Positions 1-10,439 are shown, numbered from the stretch's first letter. The stretch is 25,444 bases of DNA from Hypsibius dujardini (GCA_001579985.1 LRSR01010678.1:1-25444); one strand, 5' to 3'. Numbers and translations are program-made. Notes: generated by a model from the letters alone, not told the origin.

Positions 1-3000
1 ATTAATTTGCACTATTCTTATGTCTCTGACATAAGTACATAAATGTGTTTGACCTTGATTACTTGTATTTTAATGAATATGTTTTGCAAGAAGGCCACTC
101 GGTTTGGTATATACTGCTAGATCGATGTTGCGAAACGTAGTATATAACTTACCATAGAGATTAAATGGACTAAACACAATAACTCCTGACGCATCTAATG
201 AAATACATCAGCAAAAATGCAAGAACTTAGTAATTAACTACCGTAAGTAGCTGATTTTTCCTTTTTCAAGTTCGTTTCCATACTATACTATATATTCTTT
301 GACGAATTAGTCTAACTTACCAATGTGTTGATAATTGAGCATTTTTGTTTGCGCTTTCAATACTGTACAAAAATTAACATCCCGAATCGCCAATAACTAT
401 TCTTTTTATGCATGTTTTTGTATGTATGTGCATTGCGCATAGAATAGTATTGATTAAGAATAGTCATTCTAAGCATGTCCAGAACGTTCTATTTATGCCC
501 ACAACAATAAGACCCCTAGGCAATAGATTGTTGTCTAGCCGGGCTCATTTCTCATTTCCGATGTTGCTCGATCGTGTCTTTCAGCGTGTGTCTGTTGATT
601 AAAATTTCCACCGCGAACGGTCAAAGACCCGAGAGAGGTCGCATTGTAATTTGTGAAGAGCTTCTTGAGTTCTCCTGTCATATCAGGGGATCGGGTCATG
701 ACAAACTGTGGCGCCCCCAACCGAGTGTGGAGATTTGGTGCCGGAAACTGTGAAAAAGGAACGCGAGAAGGTCTATGTCGGAAGTGTCGCTTACCTCGAC
801 GCTGAGGCCGCCTTTGGAGGTCCGCCCACCGGAAAGTGACTGCTGGCTAAGCGCAGCAGACATAACAACACCATGCATAGCAAAGGAAGGGAGGGGATGC
901 AAATTTGGAAGGCAGTGTCGACGGTCATGCATACGTCCCATCTCTTCCTTCTCTCTCCGATCAATATAGTCCAAGCCAGCCTAGTACAAGATAGTTGGAC
1001 TAGAGGTCGTAAACTTCCCCACAGAGACCGGGTGAGGATTATTGACAGTCTGAACGTGCTCTTGGTCGAGACTTTAATCGCCATGTCGTGTCGGTGGCGT
1101 GTGCTGCTGACTTCCTGTGAGGCGGAATCGCGTATAAATCAAAAACAATCAAACACTTCTCTCTCGCTCTTTTGGACTCTGGCGCCTCGAAGTCCGATAC
1201 CGGCACAAGCAGACTTAGCCAAAATAAATAAAAGTATGTTACAACTGCAAAATTTCGTACAGATATTGTGAATGAATGAAAGAACACTTATTTCATCCTA
1301 TTTTATTCTATTTGTTTTTTTTAGTTTATTTTATTTGAACGCTAAAACAAAAACGAAAAAGAAAACTAAAATCATAAATTTTTCTGCGCGAGACTTTAAT
1401 TTACAGTTCGGAATTTATTTTATAAATAAGCGTTTAAAAAACTTGTTTTAAATTGTACGAAAACTGCCTCCTGTTTCAAATTTTGTATAATTCTGTATCT
1501 TCTAAATCAATACATTCATTTTTCCGACTAAAATCCATTCATATATTTTAGTTGAATTGCAACACTTGTTTCACTACTACATAAGTTTATGAATTGCGGA
1601 GGTAGTCGACTGTAGGGGTAGTATCTTTCTTTGGAAAGGACCCTGGGACCAAAAGGGTTTCCAAAAAATAAGTTATAATTGTAAAGTGATGATCAGTCGT
1701 CTGTGGATGAGAACAAATTTCAGCGGCAAAACTTCTCGGCAATTTTCGATGAAAAATGAAAGACTACATGCCGAAAGATCCCATAATTACAAAGCAGTAT
1801 GAGAAAACGATTAGCGAATGACTGCATAAAAATGTGTGGGTGGACAGTAGAGAAAATATGTTAAAAATTTGGGGTAGAAAGATATGTGGGTCGGAGATGA
1901 GAAGTGGACTTTAAATTAACTGCTAACTGTGCGACTAAACATCGTAAAGACATATGCGAATATCGCCAGCATGTCAGGCTTGCCTTTTAACGCGTGTGAC
2001 TGTTTACAGTCTACATCATCCCACAAGATCAAAATAGATCATGTAAACCTTGACTTTGATCGGGGAGGGTCTGGTCTGTCTGTCTGTCCAGCAAGCCTGC
2101 ACGCCATTTTTCAATCAAACCGTTCTTTTCAAACAACAAACCATTTTATTCTGCGTCGTCAGCAGACAAAACTCTCCTTCACCCAATTGTTACGCGACTC
2201 GGCTCGTGCAAAATCATTTGGTGCGAACCGAGAAATATTTTACAACAATTACGACTGCAATCTTCCGTTAAAATCTCCGGTTGCGATTTCAGCGATTATT
2301 ACGTGAGAGACCATTTCTTTCACTCGCTTGCACTTTTTCTAGATAACGATTCGCACAAAGAAAAATTGGGTCATTGAGAGATCGTCGCAACCTCACGGAC
2401 TTTCACCAACCACATGGCTTTTCATCTCTCAAAAAAATAATTACAGACTGATGCCGTTGTGGAGCCAGAGCTTGTAATGCATTATTCCGTAGACCGCTAA
2501 TTAACCACATTTTTTTGCGCATTACATACAATTCAGTAACATACGTCTCTGCATTGGAATAATTTAATTTCACCCTCGTCGATGTTATACACCATTTTGA
2601 AAAACTATTTCCGTCTTGTTAATCAATTTATGAATTGAATACCACATCGGAGCTTGCTAACATTTTTAAATTAATATAAAATAAAAATCGTAAATATATG
2701 AGTTAATTGGAAAGTTGAGTTCAAGTGTGGACTCAGCCGATATTTTTCATCAGGATCATATCTAAAAATTAATCTAAAAAGCTTTCTCAACACTTCTTGC
2801 ACTAGCACCCTAATAACTCAGTGGACTTTCTTGACGGATAAGCATGTTTACCGCATGTTAATACACACGCCACACCCTACCAGCGCAGTTAATAAACGAG
2901 AACGGAACAGGCGATATTATTTGCTCAGAACGTTTTACACGCTCCAACAGTTCAATTGGAGAGCGGGAGAAATCAGACAACACACACAGAATGAATGAAA

Positions 3001-4509
3001 AATGAATAGAAACGATTACTCCGCTGTATATGGTGGCGCTGCGAATACAGTCGTACTGTCATACATCTTACCGGCGGAAGACTCAAAGGGAAGGGAAGGA
3101 ATCCAAAACACGATGCAAGTACCCTTAGGAAAAAGGGCGAATGGGCGGGCGCAACTAGTCTTCCTCCTCCGACGAGACAGGACGGATGTCTGTTTGCGTC
3201 GGGGCGTCTCTCTTCTCTCCGTCCGTCGTTCCGTCAGCCGTAAATACACAGCCGGTCTTTATCAGTCCCCGTTCCGTTCCTTCCTTCCTTTTGGCCTTCC
3301 GCTTACTCTGCTGCTGCTGCTGTCGGAAAGCGAGAGAAAGAGAGACCTCTCTAATCTGCTTCTGTTGACATTGAGCCGCAGAGCGTAGTAGCGATAGTAG
3401 TAGTGTGCACGTTGATATTCTCGCTCGCTCGCTCTAGACGCGACGGACCGACATTTTACAACCTTCCCTCATAATTCTCACATAATTATCTCACTTTGGA
3501 ACGTGGCGGTTATATTATTGGTTCACCCTTTTCGACCTCCGCCTGCCTGTGACTTTGTGCAACCTGAAGGACTTTTTGAGGAGGACCTTGAAGGACTTCC
3601 GGTAGTATTTTTGACGTGTGATCCATCGAAACGGGTGGTTTATCCTATGAATAAGGTAGGCCTCCGGGAGCGAGACTAGTTGACATGAGCACGCGTTCAA
3701 TGAACTTGTTTACTTCGCGGATTGAAATGGATTCGGCTGAAGTGTGCGTGTGTCTCCTTTTCCCCGTTGGTTCTGTTCTGTCATCCGCAGAACAGGAGAG
3801 CAAGCACAGCCTGCTGCCCTCTATTTTTCAACCCCACGAGAGTATTGATCCATTTTCAGACATGCTGCTGCTGGTCTACTGTACAAACATTCATGTTTAA
3901 ATTCACGATACATATCGCCGGCCGGGACCTCTTTTTTACATAAATAATTGATGAATTTTTCATTACGAAAATGTTATAAATCCAAGATATTAAAAATTAT
4001 TTCTTGAATAAATAAGCATCGAATGCCTGTTCCATCATTTTATTTCCATTAGATCAGCCTCTTGGACGGAACAACAAGTAAAATTTCCTCTGAACAAATA
4101 TGCGGGGAAAAAACCAGATGTCAGACGGTACCAAAGTCAGTCACATTTCCAACGACCGTTCACGTTTTCGAACTCTTTAGTAATTTATGTGCTTTCTAGA
4201 ACTCTTATCTCTCTGGTAATTGTGTGTTCTGCCCCCCCCCCAACTCCCAATGGTCCTAACAACTTTTTGAACAATCAGGTTGATTTTGTATCGTTTTAGA
4301 AGTTTAAAAAACTGCTAAGAAAAATATAAAATACCGCATTTCGTTCCCCCTGCTGGGATCGGAAGTGGCAGCCTGAAATTGTTCCTTTTCACACATCGCT
4401 CGTATACCATTTGGAGATTAAATTCGTTGGTTTGTTATACCTCCGTGTCAGCCAAGGTGCAAAAATGAAAGTTGAACTCGGTTTCCGGTTATTAAGATCG
4501 GCCAGCGAC

Positions 4510-4548
4510 CGTTCCGTTTGTTCCGTCTGTTCCGTTCCGTTTCGTTCC
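4510..4548. repeat. TTCCG-type pentanucleotide microsatellite
   Basis: Degenerate tandem array of TTCCG with interspersed TTTG and TCTG variants, visible by eye. It lies in the non-coding stretch upstream of the CaaX-protein gene. Confidence 0.75.
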
Positions 4549-4709
4549 ATATCCCATTCCTGAACAATCTTCACTGTGGATTATAGTCGTGGGTTTTTTC
4601 CGCCATTTGACAGTATCATTTAGTTAATGGTGTGACATGTTGGGAGTCGTATCCTGCAAATGGATGCGAGGGACTGCATGCCTGCCAGGGGTGACGTTGA
4701 ACGAACTAC

Positions 4710-4728
4710 ATACACACACACACACACG
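4710..4728. repeat. (CA)n microsatellite
   Basis: Uninterrupted dinucleotide CA run of about nine units in non-coding DNA. Confidence 0.85.
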
Positions 4729-5117
4729 TAAATGTTACACAACCTGATTGATGGCAGAATGGAACAGCGGAACGCTTTGCTAATCGCCTTGAACCATGAA
4801 CCTTGCGAAAACGCTTTTTGTCTATTTGTCCTGTTCGTCTTTTGTTGAATTATTCCGATTAGATTATGGTTACATCGAAATGAACTTTTGTAACCTGGTC
4901 TCAACACCCATCAGTGTATATATAATTTTAATTTGTCATATATTTATAGTACAGTAATATGAATAAATAAATTCTGTAGAATATGTTTTATATAAATACA
5001 TATTATACATGCCAGTAACACATGCCAGTACATATTACACATTCATTGATAATTTTGTAGCTTTACTTATTTTGCTGACAGTGAGTTAATCGTATATATT
5101 TATATTTATATTTTTAG

Positions 5118-6737
5118 TGCTGAAGGAGCAATACAGCGACCATGTTCGCCGTCATCATCTAGACGACCAACGCGTCCCACAACCACATCTCGGACTAATC
5201 ACCTTCTTCATTTTCATTACAAGGACCCTAGTGCAGCTTACCAGCCTCCAATTGGTTCCTTCATCGCTCTAGCCCAGACGCCGAGCAGCAACCATTCCGG
5301 TACAACCTATTTCACTAGTCAGATATTCCTTCCACCACGGTATCTTTCCGACTCGTTCCGCTGTTCCGGTATTCCCCGCTCGAGTAGTGGATTGTATTCA
5401 GTGACCGCCGCACGACCGCCCCTATCGGCTATTGTCCTTCATCCGGTCAATTTACTGCACCAACAGCCGGCACCACCGCCTCCTCCACAGGCTAAACTTG
5501 TTTTGCCTGGTTCCGCTAGAAGTCGGATAAGGCAGCATCAGGCGAGAGAAGAGGCTGCGGCAGCACACAAAAAGTCCGTCAATAATTCGACAGAGCCTAT
5601 CGGTATGGTCTTCGGCCTGCCTCACTTTCTGTCTGACTTGTCTGCCTGACTGCCTCTTGAGCAAATTTTCTGTCTGTCTGTCTGTCTGTTTGTCTGTTTG
5701 TCTGCCTGATTTCGCTTTCTGCGTTTATATAACTCTCAGAGAGCTTTTCTATATGTCCGCTTGCAGAGTGTTTGTTAGTGAGTGGTCTTAGTGTACATCT
5801 ACCTTTATGTTCAACTTTTAAAGTTGAATGCTTTAAAGTTCTACTTCAATTTCCTTACAGGGAAGAAAGACAGCAGTATGGCAGCTACAGCAGTCCATTT
5901 ATCCAGTCCACCGCCGTCATCCACCAGCACGCCACACCACATTCATCATCACATTGCTCCAGCAGGTTATCACAACTATTCCGGCTACTATACGCAACAA
6001 AATGATCACGGCTCACCGACGGTGATCGTCACAGACGCCATGAGTCAGCACATTCATCCCGCCGAGCACTTTACCCCGTCCAGGGGCCCAACGGGAATCG
6101 GCTATCCCGGTGGTGCTCACGGACACAATCCCGTTGTTATTCGAGTCGTACAAAAACCTGTTGAATCGTAAGTTTCTAAATGAAGACGGATAAACAGACA
6201 GACGGACAGACGGATGGAAAAAATGAGTTTAAGACTTTCTTCTCTAATAGGTTGATGGTGGACGGGGAGAATCCTTTCCGACCGAACAGCGACCTCTACA
6301 AAGAAGCAGATGAGTTAATCAAGGCATATACATTACCACGAGGTTCTGCCTCGCCGAGTCCTCTTCCAGCATCTTCCGCATCCAGTGCAGATCAAGTTAA
6401 CAGCGAGTTCCCCCATCTTTCCGATGGCGGAAGCCATGCCAAACCTCAGAGCCCAATTAAGGAACTGCCCAGTTCCGCTTCGTCTTCCTCTTCAAGCGTG
6501 TCTGAAGGCAAGCCTCAATCACCACGAGAAGAGAAAGTTCCCACTAAAGAAAATGGCTACGAGGTGGAACGACCGAGAGGGAAAAGCGATACTTCCGCGG
6601 AAGAAGAGGAACGGCCAAAGGAGCAACGGGACACCCAACAGGGAAAACAGCCCGCTTCATCCGGCAAAACCAAAGATAAAAAGAAGAAACGAAAACCTGT
6701 TGGCTGCGGCGGTGATAAAAGCTGCTCCATTATGTAG
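5118..6737 (+). CDS. Proline/serine-rich protein with C-terminal polybasic CaaX box (5' end not found)
   Basis: Three exons with matching phases: 5118-5602, 5861-6167 and 6251-6737 (TAG stop). The first follows a TTTTTAG acceptor. No in-frame ATG lies in it, so the start is in an unseen upstream exon, or translation begins at the ATG at 5878 (258 aa). The 5118-5602 frame is open throughout and rich in Pro, Ser and Ala, with a run of six prolines. The 5861 exon is His/Pro-rich and ends in a conserved-looking segment (NPVVIRVVQKPVE). This runs into VDGENPFRPNSDLYKEADEL in the last exon. A Ser/Glu/Lys-rich disordered tail follows. The C-terminus is a lysine-rich stretch (KDKKKKRK) then CSIM, a CaaX box in which terminal Met favours farnesylation. 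This tail suggests a lipid-anchored inner-membrane protein. Vertebrate paralemmins also end in CSIM, but I see no wider similarity and make no family claim. Reverse-complement TCTG arrays occupy both introns around the middle exon. Confidence 0.72.
5669..5709 (+). repeat. (CTGT)n tetranucleotide array, upstream of the middle exon
   Basis: TCTG/TTTG tandem array in intron 5603-5860 of the CaaX-protein gene; sparser TCTG/CCTG units begin near 5618. It is the reverse complement of the array in the next intron. Confidence 0.85.
6184..6217 (+). repeat. (ACAG/ACGG)n tetranucleotide array, downstream of the middle exon
   Basis: Degenerate ACAG/ACGG array filling much of the 83-bp intron 6168-6250. 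It is complementary in orientation to the CTGT array at 5669-5709, so the two could pair in the transcript around exon 5861-6167. Confidence 0.8.
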
Positions 6738-7442
6738 CACCGCTTTAGGCGCCTATACATACTACGTCGTGAGCGTTCAAGAGGTGCTGCTCATTTTTTG
6801 CAGGAGCTCCTCCTCCATTTGATTTTTGTTTTCACGTATCAGCTTCTATATATTCTAAGCTGGCACGCTTGATTTTCGATTTTTTGTTCCTATCTCGAAG
6901 ATGATATCCGTTTCTGAATTCAGTCTAAAAGCAGTGCCGGTCCACGATGCGTGGCATTGTCAAAAAGTTTAAAATTCGACTATTAGTGACCTCATGAAAA
7001 ATCGATGCTAAGTAACGCGGTAGACACCCAATGACGAGACGGATGGACGGACAAACGGAAGGATGGATACCACCCCAAAGTTGCTACGGTCGGGCCTGAA
7101 TGAACAACCAAGAAACAAACCGGAGTAACTGGCACCGTCCGGCGTTTAGCGGTGAAAAAGGCGGCCGTTCGGCCTCCCAGATGACGATGGTGCCCCATTT
7201 GTTGCTCGAGACGGGCGTGCTCTATCGGTCCATCGGTTCATCAGCCCGTTCATCTTTCACTCAGTCCGTCCGTCGGTTCGTCCATCCGTCCATCCGCCTG
7301 TCCGCCCGTCAGTCCATCCGTCAAGCCTTCTGTCCGTCCGTTCATCTGTCAGTCCGTCGGTTCGTCCGCGTGTCCGTCCGCCTGCCCGCCATCTCGGATG
7401 ACGGTACGGGTAACTTGATGTGCCCTTTGACCTGTCCTTCAG
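6738..7442. other. Non-coding interval with GTCC/GGAC repeats
   Basis: Follows the CaaX-protein stop codon and should contain its 3' UTR. It holds a GGAC/GGAT array near 7036-7072 and a longer, reverse-complement GTCC/ATCC array at 7222-7390. I see no N-terminal P450 exons here (no membrane anchor, no convincing C-helix), which supports 5' truncation of the P450 that follows. Confidence 0.6.
7222..7390 (+). repeat. (GTCC)n degenerate tetranucleotide array
   Basis: About 170 bp of GTCC/GTTC/ATCC units, mostly in 4-bp register. The reverse-complement type (GGAC/GGAT) occurs about 150 bp upstream at 7036-7072, forming an inverted pair. Confidence 0.85.
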
Positions 7443-7658
7443 GCACGACAGTTTTGGAGTTCCCATTTCCGACAGTCCAATCCGTTCCTCCATTGGTAAA
7501 TAAATTTGTTTGTGCCGTAGATAGGTCGGTTGGCTCCTTTTTCAAATTATGTTAGTTTGAACTTAAAGATGATTTAAACTTGAGTTTTACGTACAGTTTG
7601 AATTGTTTTAATATCAACATGGGGGCTAAAATACGCAATTGATGCAAATTCCTTTCAG

Positions 7659-8818
7659 CCCGCAAGCAACGTGGTTTAAGTACCTGACCAACATCGTGCC
7701 AGCTGTTGCTTTTGGGGAGCCCTTGGAGCTGTCCGACCCGGTGGGTTTCGCAAATTTGACCGAAAAAATTGCTGTTCATTACGCCGCTTATAAGGCGCTC
7801 GGTGTTTGGGCTGAGTTCCTACCTTTTCTCTTACACTTTCCTAACACGTTGTCCCGTCAAATCTTTCGAAAGAGCCTCAACATGGTGGTATTTCTCAACG
7901 AAAGGATTATGCGACCGGATGCAGTTAGTGGTTCAAGTTATCTGTCAACCTACCAGCGGGAGATGCAGAAGGAGAAGGAAATGAGTAAAACGCTTTCCAA
8001 ACAACTTTTCACCGGTAACTTCAGGCAGGGTCTACAGAATGTGCACTTACATGTCAGTGACTGAGATTTCTTTAAACGTACTTTCCAAAGTGCCGTTTAA
8101 TTTCAAAGAAGAGATAAGTTTATTGGTTTAATATTAAGAAAATTCTAATTGGTCTGTGCGAAGATACTTTTAAAGTCAAAATTAGCCTTAAGTTTTAGAA
8201 AATTAAATTATAAATAACATTTTTTTATTTATTGTTTAATTTTATTTTTATTACTACTAATTTTTTTACATTTTTAAATTTTTAATTACAATGCACTCAA
8301 AATCTGGATTGGGCTTTCACATAAAATAAAATAATTAATTAAGCAAAGGGTAACCATGAAACGACAACCTTTTTTTTGCCTATACAGAATCGCAGTTACG
8401 GATGTCATTATTTGACCTTCTCGCCGCGGAGGTCCGCAGCACGGCGCTGACCATTCACTGGGGGATGCTCTTCATGTTCAAGTACTCCAAGATCATGGAA
8501 AAGGTCCAGGAAGAGATTGACAGTAATGTCGACCGTGTGAATATCATCACAACCAACGAAAGAGGTAATACAATCAACTACATGTATATCTATCAAATCG
8601 TGTTAAACAAAATTATTGTGACGAATTGATTGCTTTGATTGCCTAGCCCGTTTGTCCTGTACGGAAGCAGTGATCCTGGAGGTGTAACGGTGCGCTTCTC
8701 CCATACCCATCAGAGTGCCCCGCAAAGCAGTGGACGACATCATTATTGACGAGTACACAATCCCAATTTCTTTTCCATTCATCACGACCCAAGGTGGTGG
8801 ACAGATCGGGTCGGTTAG
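7659..8818 (+). pseudogene. Cytochrome P450 fragment with nonsense codon in the ExxR motif
   Basis: Three phase-consistent exons: 7659-8014 (CTTTCAG acceptor, GTAACT donor), 8388-8564 and 8647-8818. Spliced, they read like the middle and C-terminal part of a family-2-type microsomal P450. A helix-E-like NIVPAVAFGEPLELSDP comes first, then FTESQLRMSLFDLL entering the I-helix, then KYSKIMEKVQEEID. The K-helix TEAVILEV-stop-R and VPRKAVDD/DEYTIP follow. The codon at 8685-8687 is TAA, where the family usually has Gln inside E-x-x-R, so the frame is broken at a structural core motif. The I-helix oxygen-activation segment is also unusual: AAEVRSTA in place of the usual AGTETT-like motif. The N-terminal 150 or so residues (membrane anchor, C-helix) were not found. 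A 53-bp segment at 7443-7495 (CTTCAG acceptor, GTAAAT donor) is phase-compatible and might be a preceding exon. I call it a relic; a sequencing error at one base remains possible. Confidence 0.8.
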
Positions 8819-8943
8819 GTATGTTCTATTATTGCGTATAAACTTACAAATGGGCGAGTGCATCCAAATTCCTAAACAAGTACAGAACCATTTTCCCGAA
8901 TATTTATCTCTGGCCCGCATAAAAACTATGAGGAAAGAAAACC

Positions 8944-9370
8944 AAAACGAAAATGGAAAAACTACGAAGCCACAATTCAACGAAAAGTGAAAACACGGAA
9001 AAATTAAAATCTTCAAAATGAGGAAAAATACAAACATTTGAGAAAATGTGGTTCGGTAATGGGTATTTTACATTTTCCTGGAATGCATTCTTTGGTTCAT
9101 TCGAAATTCAGTTTCTTAATTAAACAGCTAATCAATTAAACGTATTCACAGGACTGTGTCAATTCCGTTTCACAGCAGTCATCAAGAAACTAACCAGTTA
9201 GGCGGTCAAAAACGTATTTTTCTAATTCATTCTAACATTTGGTTTTTCCACTTTTATTTTTTTATATTTGTAATTTTCCTCATTTCTCTCCTTTTGGAGT
9301 TTTTAGTTTTTCCGTGTTTTCATTTTTGGTTAATTGGATTTTCGGAGTTCCATTTTCGTTTTTTCGTTAT
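8944..9370. repeat. Foldback (inverted repeat) element in the P450 intron
   Basis: Sequence near 8944-9035 recurs as imperfect reverse complement near 9255-9370. Shared blocks in the same order include AACGAAAATGGAA, TGAAAACACGGAAAAA and AAATGAGGAAAA. The element lies inside the interval 8819-9391 between P450-like exons. It resembles a non-autonomous foldback/MITE-type insertion; I could not identify target-site duplications. Confidence 0.6.
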
Positions 9371-9391
9371 TTTTTCTTAAATTCCATGTAG

Positions 9392-9776
9392 GCTGTATCC
9401 CTTGTATTATGAACATATAGAACAGGGACACTCTATTCACCGTGTAGTTCATCCTGGTGACATCGAAACTGCTCCTGAAGTAGCCTTTGCCATTTAAGTA
9501 GCCAGATTTAGTCCCGGCATCAACTCTCAGCGCATGCGTGATATGGAAGATGGGCTCGAGCTAGATCTCCGCCAAAAAAATCCTGATGCGGTAAGTAATA
9601 ATCAAAACTAATTTCTTTTAAAAAAAACACATTTTTATCTACCTTCTCTTTTTCTCCCTCTCGAAAGGCTGATTTAGCGAAAGAAGGTTTTCATACAGCC
9701 CGACAGATATCTGGTGGCGACCTACAATTTCGTCTTCCTACTGGACATTGTCGGGACGGTAACAACATTGATTAAC
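9392..9776 (+). pseudogene. Possible 3' exons of the same P450 relic, also with an in-frame TAA
   Basis: Two splice-bounded segments continue the P450 model in phase: 9392-9590 (CATGTAG acceptor, GTAAGT donor) and 9668-9776 (ends at an in-frame TAA). The first reads through a TAA at 9495-9497 and contains VHPGDIETAPEV followed after the stop by ARFSPG. This could be a decayed P450 PxxF/PERF meander region, but the similarity is weak. The second contains LPTGHCRDG, which does not fit the haem motif FxxGxRxCxG. Identity is an inference from phase agreement and position; it may be unrelated coding debris. Confidence 0.35.
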
Positions 9777-10148
9777 CTCTTCCACAGAGCCTTAGAAAAA
9801 AGTCCGACATAATTATCTGCATTGTGAATTGTGATGAACAGGTAATCTCTGTGAGAATGGTCTATGTCTATCGCTCTCAACAATCGGGTTCCCGTCTGAT
9901 CGGCGGTGACCAATTACCGTCACCTCTATATGCACGCTACGCGTACACAATGGACCCTGTGGAGTGTGGACACTGGACACTCACACAGAGGCCAAGGGCT
10001 AATTGGTTCGCCGATCAATCGTACTCAGACAAGTGGTATCCAGACAATTCCCATCCAGATATATATCCTAATCATAGACATTTCGTATCAGTTGACAAGT
10101 CGTGCCAAGAAAATTTCACCTCGGACATCCCATACAGAGGTTCATGTG

Positions 10149-10439
10149 GTACAGCTGTGCCGAGGTTACTTTGTGGGTCGCTGTTTGGGTTTTGGCAAGC
10201 GGTGTGGGACATCTGACGTCATATTTTTTGCCCAAGTTGACCGGTTTATTGAAAACAAAAATTCTGCCAGAGTGCCAAATATTATCAGTCACTCATCCAT
10301 AAATTTTGGTACAGTAATACTTTAATGATTTTTGGAACAGCACCAGGGTGGAATTAAAAAATTTGAAATTTTGATTTGTCCCACACGGCATGCCGAAACC
10401 CAAGCAACGACCCACAAATTAACATCGGCACAGCTGTAC
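10149..10439. repeat. Inverted repeat element with 63-bp arms
   Basis: Arms 10149-10211 and 10377-10439 are reverse complements with 7 mismatches over 63 bp by my hand count, separated by 165 bp of AT-rich sequence. Both arms carry GTACAGCTGTGCCGA and end in GTGTGGGACA. This is a foldback/MITE-like structure. The plus-strand reading of the left arm gives a spurious GFGKRC peptide. Confidence 0.85.

Larger units (their letters stand above)
1..5117. other. Intergenic / upstream region without a supportable gene
   Basis: About 5.1 kb of AT-rich DNA in which I see no reading frame with recognisable protein similarity. The open frames are short and lack domain features. It holds simple repeats (entered separately), a TCCG/TCTG-rich patch near 3180-3300, a CTG run near 3310 followed by GA-rich sequence, and a stretch near 690-770 resembling a retrotransposon primer-binding site. 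The 5' exon(s) and promoter of the CaaX-protein gene that resumes at 5118 may lie here; the GC-richer 3020-3420 stretch is a possible place, but I could not define an exon. Confidence 0.5.

Noticed and set aside
791-1084. Minus-strand ATG frame ending at a GTAAGC donor-like site
   Set aside because: Could be a first exon in form, but the peptide has no recognisable feature, no following exon can be tested within the window, and the region overlaps the possible retrotransposon scrap.
3002-3388. 128-residue open frame in the upstream region
   Set aside because: Its composition follows local GA/CT and CTG simple sequence; there is no domain, no splice support and no plausible start context.
7100-7555. 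151-residue open frame
   Set aside because: Mostly a translation of the GTCC tetranucleotide array; serine/arginine/valine periodicity comes from the repeat.
8565-9776. Reassigned stop codon (TAA read as Gln), suggested by two in-frame TAAs in the P450
   Set aside because: DTD, GFRP, the acidic protein and the P450-like segments all sit among genes that end at TAA or TAG where homologues end or beyond, and no other recognisable gene here contains an internal TAA. Pseudogenisation is simpler.
10165-10215. GFGKRC peptide resembling a P450 haem-binding motif
   Set aside because: The cysteine is one position off from FxxGxRxCxG, and the sequence is one arm of an inverted repeat whose other copy carries the same bases. 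It is a chance reading of a repeat.
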